Of a DNA stretch of 6,249 bases, positions 1-5,648 are shown in pieces. Positions within the stretch are counted from its first letter, which is position 1; each line of letters opens with the position of its first letter. Made by a program: the position numbers and the translations under genes. The notes beneath the pieces are model-generated. The model saw only the letters and a list, made by a program, of their open reading frames with translations. It had not been told where the DNA came from and searched no databases. Location of the stretch: the NCBI GenBank assembly GCA_001311545.1, contig BBBL01000097.1:1-6249 (forward strand). The letters run 5' to 3'. This DNA comes from Thermus kawarayensis JCM 12314 (GTDB taxonomy: Bacteria > Deinococcota > Deinococci > Deinococcales > Thermaceae).

Positions 1-583
1 CCCCCCGAGCCGGTGGTGACCCGTGATGCCCCTGCCCCGGGCCCCGGAGGAGCCTAAGCCCCAGGAGGCCTCCGCACCCAAGCTCCAGGAGGCCTCCCCG
101 CCCAGGGAGGAAACCCTCAAAGGCGCCTCTTCCAGGCCCTCGGGCGGGGGCTATCGCGTGGTGGTGGGGGCCTTCGCCAACCCGGAAAACGCCGCCCGGC
201 TGGAGCGGGAACTGGCGCAAAAGGGCTATCCGGCCCGCCTCGAGGCCGGCAGTTCCCTCACCCGGGTGGTGGTGGGCCCCTACGCCAGCGAGGCCGAGGC
301 CAGGCGGGTGGCCCAGGCCCTTTCGGCCTACGGGGCCCAGGTTTACCGGGGCCAGGCCCCGGCCCCCGCTTCCGGGGGGAGCGTGTACCTGCAGGTGGGG
401 GCCTTCCAGAAGGAGGAAAACGCCCTGGCCCTGGCGGGCAGGCTTAAAGAGGCGGGGCTTCCGGTGGTGCTGGTGAAGGACGGGGTCTACAGGGTCCGGG
501 TGGGGCCGGTGGCCCCAGAGGAAAAGGAGGCCCTCAGGGCCCGCGTGGAGGCCCTGGGCCTTCAGGCCTTGGAGGTGCGATGA
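1..583 (+). CDS. SPOR-domain cell-envelope protein, 3' part, with one frame break near the 5' edge
   Basis: SPOR domains bind denuded glycan strands of peptidoglycan, often at the division septum. Two copies are visible: one from about 142 to 355, starting GYRVVVGAFANPENA, and one from about 370 to 580, starting VYLQVGAFQKEENA. Each has the V-x-V-G-x-F start and the R-V-x-V-G-P second half. A Pro/Glu-rich linker precedes them. The open frame could start at GTG 23, but no ribosome site lies there. The other frame at 1-30 reads PPEPVVTRDAPAP, the same kind of linker, and removing one base from the C/G runs at about 31-48 joins it to PEEPKPQEAS. I therefore infer that the gene begins upstream, where a membrane anchor would be expected, and that 23 is not the true start. 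The stop overlaps the rex start (ATGA), which suggests translational coupling. The SPOR call is firm; the upstream extension is inferred. Confidence 0.85.
61..108 (+). repeat. Imperfect 24-bp tandem repeat in the linker of the SPOR protein
   Basis: CCAGGAGGCCTCC occurs at 61-73 and again at 85-97, exactly 24 bases apart, so the linker carries an imperfect 8-residue repeat (PQEASAPK then LQEASPPR). Each copy contains the 10-bp palindrome GGAGGCCTCC. It is probably only a slippage-prone linker repeat. Confidence 0.6.
571..576 (+). promoter_or_regulatory. Ribosome binding site for rex
   Basis: GGAGGT lies three bases before ATG 580, within the last codons of the SPOR gene. It supports 580 as the rex start and coupling of the two genes through the ATGA overlap. 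Confidence 0.7.
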
Positions 584-1216
584 AGGTTCCTAGCGCCGCC
601 ATTAGCCGTCTGGTGACCTACCTCCGCATCCTGGAGGAACTGGAGGCCAAGGGCATCCACCGCACCAGCTCGGAGCAACTGGCGGAGGAGGCCCAGGTGA
701 CCGCTTTCCAGGTGCGGAAGGACCTCTCCTACTTCGGCTCCTACGGCACCCGAGGGGTGGGGTACACCGTCCCCGTCCTCAAGCGGGAGCTTCGCCACAT
801 CCTGGGCCTAAACCGCAGGTGGGGGCTTTGCATCGTAGGGATGGGCCGTTTGGGAAGCGCCCTCGCCGACTACCCGGGGTTTGGGGAAAGTTTTGAGCTG
901 CGGGGCTTTTTTTGATGCGGACCCCGCCAAGGTGGGCCGGCCCGTGGGCAAAGGGGTGATAGAGCACGTGGACCGCCTTCCCGAGAGGGTCCCGGGCCGT
1001 ATAGAGATCGCCCTCCTCACCGTACCCCGGGAGGCGGCCCAGGAGGCGGCGGACCGGTTGGTGGCGGCGGGGATTAAGGGGATCCTCAACTTTGCCCCCA
1101 CGGTCCTGGAGGTGCCCAAGGAGGTGGCGGTGGAAAACGTGGACTTCCTGGCCGGGCTCACGCGGCTATCCTTTGCTATACTGAACCCTAAGTGGAGAGA
1201 GGAGATGATGGGGTGA
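580..1216 (+). CDS. rex: Redox-sensing transcriptional repressor Rex, one frame break at a T7 tract
   Basis: Rex represses fermentation and respiration genes and leaves DNA when NADH rises relative to NAD+. Residues 1-80 form the winged-helix DNA-binding domain, including TSSEQLAEEAQVTAFQVRKD and the RKDLSYFGSYGTRGVGY signature. The Rossmann domain follows, with GMGRLG at residues 87-92 and acidic FFDADP at about 110-115 near the expected second strand. The end, NPKWREEMMG, matches my memory of Thermus Rex. The frame closes at TGA 913-915 and resumes in another frame. Removing one T from 907-913 restores FELRGFFDADP and gives 211 aa, the usual length. One inserted base, most likely an error, explains everything. 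I saw no TTGTGAA...TTCACAA-type Rex operator in the window, so its targets are elsewhere or too diverged to spot. Confidence 0.95.
1174..1182 (+). promoter_or_regulatory. Possible extended -10 promoter inside the end of rex
   Basis: TGCTATACT fits the extended -10 pattern TGnTATAAT with one mismatch in the hexamer. It lies 36 bases before the lipoprotein start at 1219 and would begin transcription near 1189. No good -35 box lies 16-18 bases upstream, which extended -10 promoters can tolerate. It could give the two lipoprotein genes expression independent of rex. It also encodes part of the Rex C-terminus (FAILN), so chance is possible. Confidence 0.35.
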
Positions 1217-1217
1217 T
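1212..1217 (+). promoter_or_regulatory. Ribosome binding site overlapping the rex stop
   Basis: GGTGAT matches the distal part of the anti-Shine-Dalgarno complement (AGGAGGTGAT) and lies one base before ATG 1219. A GGAG at 1201-1204 is a second, more distant option. Either favours ATG 1219 over the upstream in-frame ATG at 1192, since only 1219 gives a clean signal peptide. Confidence 0.5.
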
Positions 1218-1218
1218 T

Positions 1219-1723
1219 ATGAAAGGTTTTAAGCTCCTCACGGGTTTCTTCTTGGCCCTGGCACTTTTTGCCTGCTCGGATGTGTTTTTCCAGCAACCGT
1301 ACCGGGTACTTCTGGATCCGCCCCAACTTGGCTACGAAGTGGACGACCAGGGCAAGATCATCGTGGTTGGCAACAACGCCTATGTGCAAGTGGCTCCAGG
1401 GGCGCCTGGGGGGTATTTGGAGCGCTACGAGTACGTGGTGGTGGACGACTCCGGGAACGAGATCTTCGCCGGGGCTTCCTTGGGAAGTGGTTTCGTTGCT
1501 GTGGAAATCCCCCGGGGCGGGAGGAAGCGGAGGGCCAGGTCCGCTATGTGAGCAAACAGTCCCAGCCTTTCCGCTTTAGTTTGGATGGGCCGTGGCTAGG
1601 GAGCATTTGAATCAAGGAGCTCCTCTCAACTGGCGGGCCCGGGTGACATGGTACGCGAAAACTGGGAACGGAAGAGCGGTTTCCTGGGTTCAGGAGTACC
1701 AGATAAAGTACCCGCTTAAGTGA
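1219..1723 (+). CDS. Small predicted lipoprotein of unknown function, two frame breaks
   Basis: I do not recognise the family. From ATG 1219 the protein starts MKGFKLLTGFFLALALFACS: two Lys, a hydrophobic stretch, and a lipobox (LFAC) with Cys19 as the likely lipidated residue, so it should be membrane-anchored outside the cytoplasm. The mature part is rich in beta-type segments (YVQVAP, YEYVVVDDSG, GFVAVEIP), suggesting an Ig-like or similar sandwich. The first frame stops at 1551. One base added within about 1509-1521 continues it as EEAEGQVRYVSKQSQPFRFS. One G added at 1599-1601 (or 1587-1589) then continues it as HLNQGAPLNWRARVTWYAK to TGA 1721-1723, for 168 aa. It begins two bases after the rex stop and ends 12 bases before the next lipoprotein, so it is probably co-transcribed. 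Base composition is less GC-rich than rex. Confidence 0.75.
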
Positions 1724-1729
1724 AGGAGG
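1723..1729 (+). promoter_or_regulatory. Ribosome binding site of the Ig-module lipoprotein
   Basis: AAGGAGG lies six bases before ATG 1736, the best Shine-Dalgarno match in the window. It fixes the start at 1736 even though that frame soon breaks at the T7 tract, and argues against the later in-frame starts after 1755. Confidence 0.8.
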
Positions 1730-1735
1730 GGAAGT

Positions 1736-3287
1736 ATGAGGCCCAAGGTTTTTTTGGCCAGCCTTGCTTTTGACAGGGGGACTTACCCTTCTTTCCGCCT
1801 GTACCTGGCAGGGGCAAAGCGCTTCTTCAGAAAGCATCGCCCTTGCCGTGGGCATAGAAAGCCCAACCAGCAGTTCGGTGACCAAGGATCGGCGCGTCCA
1901 GGTGAGGGCGTCTGCTTCTGGGGCTACTGTATCCCAGGTCACCGTTAGTTACTCCGGGCCTCAAAGTGGCTCAATAACCCTGGTTTCCTCGGGCGGGCGC
2001 TGGGTAGGGCAGTTGCCCGATACCCTTCCTTCAGGAACCTACACCTTGAGGGCCAAGGCCAGGGCTGGTTCTAAGGAAGAAGAATCGTCTTCTGTAACCT
2101 TCCTCCTGGACCTGATCGCTCCCGAGTTGGAGCTTCTAGAGCCCACCGGACCCGTGACCCTGGGGGCGGGTTCCCTGACTCTAAGGGTCAGGCCCGGGAC
2201 AACGTGGGAATGAGGGAAGTACGGCTTTATGCTGGAACACAGCTCCTGAGTTCCCAGCAGGCTGGAGCAGGGGATGTGTACACTTTTACGGTGGACCCGG
2301 CTTCCCTACCCTCCGGTTCCTTGGACCTCAGGGTCCAGGCTGAGGATAAGGCGGGAAACACGGGGGAAGTGGCTCTTCGGGCCAATGTGGACCGGACGCC
2401 GCCTGCGGTGGTGTGGCGGCGGCCGGCGGACGGGGCGGAGGTTTCTGGGACGGTGCCCCTGGAGGTGGAGGCCACGGACAACGTGGGCGTGGCCAAGGTG
2501 GAGTTCTTGGCCGGGTCCACGAAGCTTGGGGGGGCCACTTCTGCGCCCTTCACCTTTAGCTGGAACACTCTGAGCTACCCGGATGGTCCGGTGACGCTGA
2601 AGGCGCGGGCGGTGGACGCTGCGGGGAACGCCGCGGAGGCCACCCTCACGGTGACGGTGGCGAACCAGCCTGGTGTCTTCTGGATCAATCCCGTTCCCAA
2701 CCAGGAGGTGGCTGGACTGGTTACCCTTCGAGTGGAAGTGCGCGCCAATCGCCCGGTGGACAGGGTGGAGTTTTACTTCGGTGCCGATGAAAACTCCATG
2801 GCCAAGATCGCTGGCGCGCTTCGCAGTCTGGCAACGTATACTCTCTGGATTGGGATGTGCTTCGGGTCACCCCTGGAGACTATCTCTTGAAGGTTGTCGT
2901 GGTAGATGGCATGGGATCCCGTGCGGAAGCTTCAATCCCCGTGAGGGTGGGTTCGGCTTTTGTCATCACTACTCCCAAGGATGGAGACCAGGTGGGGCCC
3001 GGTACCCAGAGGGCCATCGTAACCGTAACCGTTGGCATTAACGGTACCCTTCCCCCTGGAGTGAACGTGAGTAGGGTGGTGATCTACATCAATGGCCAAC
3101 CGTGGGGGATGCCTCGAGTAGCACGGCTGGCGATGGTTCCCAGATTTACATCTATACCTGGGATACCACCCAGTCTGTTCCGGGCCATGACCCTGCTCTT
3201 TCCGGAGATCGGGTAATCACCGCTAGGGTTTACTACACGGGAGGCGACACCTGGACGAATGGCGTGAGGGTCCGGTTCCTGCCTTAG
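1736..3287 (+). CDS. Large lipoprotein of about five Ig-like modules, four frame breaks
   Basis: After repair the protein is 517 aa. Removing one T from 1749-1755 gives MRPKVFWPALLLTGGLTLLS then Ala-Cys, a classic signal with lipobox LSAC and Cys22. Modules lie at about residues 31-125, 128-217, 219-308, 310-400 and 405-517. Repeated motifs support this: DNVGMREVRLYAG, DNVGVAKVEFLAG and NRPVDRVEFYFG early in modules, and EDKAGNTGEVALRANV, VDAAGNAAEATLTVTV and VDGMGSRAEASIPVRV at their ends. The other breaks each need one added base: a G at 2190-2193 (RVRARDNVG), a base near 2818 (IAGAASQSGNVYS), and a G in the G5 at 3104-3108 (NGQPWGDASSS). The protein probably sits on the outside of a membrane as a structural or adhesive module chain; no catalytic motif is visible. 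GC content varies sharply along the gene. The stop precedes a strong hairpin, so it is likely last in its operon. The family call beyond Ig-like is unknown. Confidence 0.8.
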
Positions 3288-3300
3288 GCGGTTTCCCGTG

Positions 3301-3329
3301 CCAGGGCCTCGGCTTGGCCGGGGCCCTGG
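3301..3329 (+). terminator. GC-rich hairpin, likely transcription terminator of the upstream operon
   Basis: CCAGGGCC at 3301-3308 pairs perfectly with GGCCCTGG at 3322-3329. The stem continues inward through a T-G wobble and three more pairs (CGG with CCG), giving about 12 pairs around the five-base loop CTTGG. It lies 13 bases after the lipoprotein stop. The following TGTTTAT is only a weak U tract, so termination is probable rather than proven. Confidence 0.65.
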
Positions 3330-3333
3330 TGTT

Positions 3334-3339
3334 TATACT
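3334..3339 (+). promoter_or_regulatory. -10 element for the polyprenyl synthase, close to the start codon
   Basis: TATACT ends seven bases before GTG 3347, so transcription would start at or within a base or two of the start codon. Leaderless or near-leaderless mRNAs are known in the Deinococcus-Thermus group. No good -35 box is visible: the 17-base spacing position (3311-3316, GGCTTG) lies inside the terminator stem, and the closer match TTGGCC at 3314-3319 leaves only 14 bases. Confidence 0.5.
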
Positions 3340-3344
3340 GGAGG
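3340..3344 (+). promoter_or_regulatory. Shine-Dalgarno-like GGAGG just before GTG 3347
   Basis: GGAGG is two bases before GTG 3347, which is short spacing. It still supports this start over the upstream in-frame TTG at 3314, which lies in the hairpin. If the transcript starts at the -10-predicted site, this motif would not be in the mRNA; it would serve only a longer read-through transcript. Confidence 0.45.
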
Positions 3345-3346
3345 AC

Positions 3347-4294
3347 GTGACGGTTCTGGGTCCCCTCGAGGCCTCCCTCCGCCAGTTTGAGGAGGCCCTT
3401 TCCCAGCTGGTCCAGTCCGACGTGCTCTTCGTCCGCCTTATCCACCAGGACCTGGTGACAGCGGGAGGGAAGCGGATCCGGCCGAGGCTGGTGTTTCTGG
3501 CCTCGAGGGCTTTGGGAGGGGCGCCCTTTGAGATGGAGCTCGCCCTGGCGGTGGAGCTCCTCCACTCCGCCACCCTCCTCCACGACGACCTCATAGACGA
3601 CGCCGAGACCAGGCGGGGCAAGGAGGCGGCCTTCCGTAAGTACGGGAACGCCGTTTCCGTCCTTTCCGGAGACTTTCTCCTTTCCAGGCTCCTGCACGTC
3701 ATCGCCAAGACGGGCCGGATGGAGCTGGTGGAGCGCTTCGCCGAGGTGGCCAAGACCCTCTCCGAGGGGGAGGTGCTCCAGTTCCAGGTGGCCGCTTTGG
3801 AGGACTACTCCCTGGAGAACTACGAGAGGATCATCACCGCCAAGACCGCCGCCTTGATGGCCCTCTGCACCGAAGGCCCGGCGCTTCTCCGGGGAGATCC
3901 CCCAGGGGTTCGGGAGGCCCTGCACCGCTTCGGCCTCCTTTACGGCCAGGCCTTCCAGATGCGGGACGACTACCTGGACCTGATGGGCACCCCGGAGGCC
4001 CTGGGGAAGCCCGTGGGGGGGGACGTGAGGGAGGGCAAGGCCACCCTCATCCCCCTCCTCCTCATGGAACGCTTCCCCGAGGTGCGGGCGATCCTGAGGC
4101 GGAGGGGCCGGGAGCCTGGGGACCTGGAGCGCCTGAGGGCCTTGGCCCGGGAAGGCGGGGTGGTGGAGGAGGTGGAGGCCCGCATCCGGCAGAGGGCCCA
4201 AGAGGCGGTGGCGGCCTTAAAGCCCCTTCCTCCCTCGCCCTTTAAGGCGGCTTTGGAAGAACTGGCCTTGCGCGAGGCGGAAAGGCTCTCTTAG
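3347..4294 (+). CDS. trans-Polyprenyl diphosphate synthase, probably long-chain (menaquinone side chain)
   Basis: This enzyme joins isopentenyl diphosphate units head to tail onto an allylic diphosphate. From GTG 3347 it is 315 aa, the usual length, with no frame break. GGKRIRP at residues 40-46 binds isopentenyl diphosphate. The first Asp-rich motif is HDDLIDDAETRRG (D80, D81, D84), and the second is QMRDDYLDLMG (D207, D208, D211). GKPVGGDVREGKATL follows. The residues before the first motif are SATLLHDD, with small Ala75 five positions upstream. In this family bulky residues there stop short chains at farnesyl or geranylgeranyl length, and small ones allow long chains. Thermus makes menaquinone-8, so an octaprenyl product is a reasonable inference. 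A geranylgeranyl synthase for carotenoids is the main alternative. The gene stands alone between its own -10 element and the gdh promoter. Confidence 0.93.
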   Translation: MTVLGPLEASLRQFEEALSQLVQSDVLFVRLIHQDLVTAGGKRIRPRLVFLASRALGGAPFEMELALAVELLHSATLLHDDLIDDAETRRGKEAAFRKYGNAVSVLSGDFLLSRLLHVIAKTGRMELVERFAEVAKTLSEGEVLQFQVAALEDYSLENYERIITAKTAALMALCTEGPALLRGDPPGVREALHRFGLLYGQAFQMRDDYLDLMGTPEALGKPVGGDVREGKATLIPLLLMERFPEVRAILRRRGREPGDLERLRALAREGGVVEEVEARIRQRAQEAVAALKPLPPSPFKAALEELALREAERLS

Positions 4295-4359
4295 GTACCC
4301 CAAAAGGGCCTTCCTGGCCTTCAGGTAGAGGCCTTCGGGTCGCAGAACCAAGGCGCGGG
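4295..4359. other. Short intergenic spacer with three GGCCTTC direct repeats
   Basis: GGCCTTC occurs at 4307-4313, 4316-4322 and 4330-4336, just upstream of the gdhA -10 element. This could be an operator or chance in GC-rich DNA, since the 7-mer also occurs in coding DNA here. I see no convincing intrinsic terminator for the polyprenyl synthase: AAGGGCC and GGCCTT around 4305-4321 can form only a weak stem. Confidence 0.35.
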
Positions 4360-4365
4360 TATAAT
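4360..4365 (+). promoter_or_regulatory. -10 element of the gdhAB operon
   Basis: TATAAT is a perfect consensus -10 hexamer, striking in such GC-rich DNA. It predicts a transcript start near 4372, about ten bases before the gdhA ATG. No clear -35 hexamer is present at 16-18 bases upstream (about 4336-4343), so the promoter may be weak or need an activator. Confidence 0.65.
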
Positions 4366-4372
4366 CCCCTTC

Positions 4373-4378
4373 GGTGAT
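4373..4378 (+). promoter_or_regulatory. Possible ribosome binding site of gdhA
   Basis: GGTGAT is complementary to the distal anti-Shine-Dalgarno segment and ends three bases before ATG 4382. There is no AGGAGG. The short predicted leader leaves little else for ribosome recruitment. The same bases contain the GTG of a three-codon ORF (see findings). Confidence 0.4.
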
Positions 4379-4381
4379 GCT

Positions 4382-5638
4382 ATGAGCCTGCCCGCCTACC
4401 GACCTCCCGAGGACCCGGGCCTCTGGGAGGCTTTTTTTGGAGCGGCTGGAGCGGACCTTGAGGGTGGCCCCCCTCCACCCCACCACGGTGGAGTACCTGA
4501 CCCATCCCAAGCGGTTGGTCACGGTCTCCCTTCCCGTGGTCATGGACGACGGCAAGGTACGGGTCTTCCAGGCTTCCGGGTGGTGCACGACATCGCCCGG
4601 GGGCCCGCCAAGGGTGGGGTGCGCCTCCACCCCTCCGTCACCCTGGGGCAGACGGCGGGCCTGGCCGCCTGGATGACCCTCAAGGCGGCGGTCTACGACC
4701 TGCCTTCGGCGGGGCGGCCGGGGGGGTGGCCGTGGACCCCAGGCTCCTTTCCTCTAGAGAGCTGGAGCGCCTGGTGCGCCGTTACACCGCAGAGCTGGTC
4801 AACCTCATCGGCCCCGATACGGACATCCTGGGCCCGGACGTGGGGACCGACGAACGGGTCATGGCCTGGATCATGGATACCTACTCCATGACCCTGGGGG
4901 CCACGGTGCCCGGCGTGGTGACGGGTAAGCCCCACGCCCTGGGGGGCACCGAGGGCCGGGACGACGCCGCGGGGTTAGGGGTGGCCCTGGTCCTGGGGGA
5001 GCTCGCCCGGAGGTGGGGGTTTCCCCTGGGGGGCGCTAGGGTGGCCGTCCAGGCTTCGGCCAGGTGGGCGGCGCCTTCGCCCTCCACGCCCGGAGGATGG
5101 GCCTGAAGGTGGTGGCGGTTTCCACCTCCCGGGGGGCGATGTACCAGGAGGAGGGGCTCCCCGTGGAGGAGGTGCTGGCCCACTACGAGGCCACGGGGGT
5201 CCTTCCCCGCCATGACCTGGACCCGGAGGAGCTTCTGGCCCTGCCCGTGGACTACCTGGTGTTGGCGGCCTGGAGGGGGCTTTGGACGGGGAAAGGGCCA
5301 GGCGGGTCCGGGCCAGGGTGGTGCTGGAGGCGGCCAACTTCGGCCTCACCCCGGAGGGGGAGGCCTACCTCCTGGGCAAGGGGGTCCGGGTGGTCCCCGA
5401 CCTCCTCACCGGGGGCGGAGGGCTTCTGGCGAGCTACCTGGAGTGGGTGCAGGACCTCAACATGTTCTTCTGGAGCGAGGAGGAGGTGCGCCAGAGCTTC
5501 ACCAAGAGCGTGGCCAAAGCGGTGGCCGAGGTGTGCCAAAGGGCCGAGGCCCTTTCCGCAGACCTCCGTACCGGGGCCATGGCCCTGGCCTTGGAGCGGG
5601 TGAACGAGGCCACCCGGCTTAGGGGCGTCTATCCGTGA
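4382..5638 (+). CDS. gdhA: Glutamate dehydrogenase-like regulatory subunit GdhA, five frame breaks
   Basis: Glutamate dehydrogenase interconverts glutamate with 2-oxoglutarate and ammonia. In Thermus, GdhA is known as a non-catalytic partner that pairs with GdhB and takes part in leucine activation. The repaired protein is 419 aa, matching family length. It keeps K77, K101 and D153, but the catalytic lysine position reads LPFGGAAGG (Ala113) where GdhB has LPYGGGKGG. The usual Asn of the V-P-D-x-x-A-N-A-G-G motif is Thr344 ([10 protein letters not shown]). The Rossmann motif GFGQVGG starts at 225. Repairs: remove one T from 4432-4438 ([12 protein letters not shown]); add one base at 4570-4573 (VFQGFRVVHD), 4702-4705 (DLPFGGAAGG), 5051-5054 (VQGFGQVGG) and 5268-5271 ([11 protein letters not shown]). 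Start ATG 4382 gives [20 protein letters not shown], as in Thermus GdhA from memory. The stop is ten bases before gdhB. Confidence 0.93.
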
Positions 5639-5643
5639 AGGAG
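5638..5643 (+). promoter_or_regulatory. Ribosome binding site of gdhB
   Basis: AAGGAG begins on the last base of the gdhA stop and lies five bases before ATG 5649, so gdhB is translated from the same mRNA with a good Shine-Dalgarno match. Confidence 0.75.
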
Positions 5644-5648
5644 CGCGT

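Noticed and set aside
907..913. Programmed ribosomal frameshift at the rex T7 tract
   Set aside because: No stimulatory element or slippery heptamer with downstream structure was evident, rex is not known to use one, and the same T7 fault occurs in two unrelated genes.
881..1216. A separate gene starting mid-rex
   Set aside because: It is the second half of Rex in a shifted frame; removing one T from 907-913 joins both halves at the expected 211 aa.
580..1220. Rex operator sites near rex
   Set aside because: I looked for TTGTGAA/TTCACAA-like inverted repeats and found none.
808..1389. A 193-codon minus-strand open frame across rex and the lipoprotein start
   Set aside because: It overlaps the well-supported rex gene and gives low-complexity Arg/Ser/Pro-rich protein.
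1615..1624. Palindrome AGGAGCTCCT
   Set aside because: It lies inside the repaired lipoprotein coding region and has no partner or regulatory context.
3284..4201. A 305-codon open frame on the minus strand opposite the polyprenyl synthase
   Set aside because: It is the shadow of a GC-rich gene with clear Asp-rich motifs; its translation is His/Pro/Leu/Gly-rich with no recognisable domain.
4382..5638. gdhA as a true pseudogene
   Set aside because: Five one-base breaks, yet every conserved residue between them is kept and the repaired length is right; this pattern fits sequence error, not decay.
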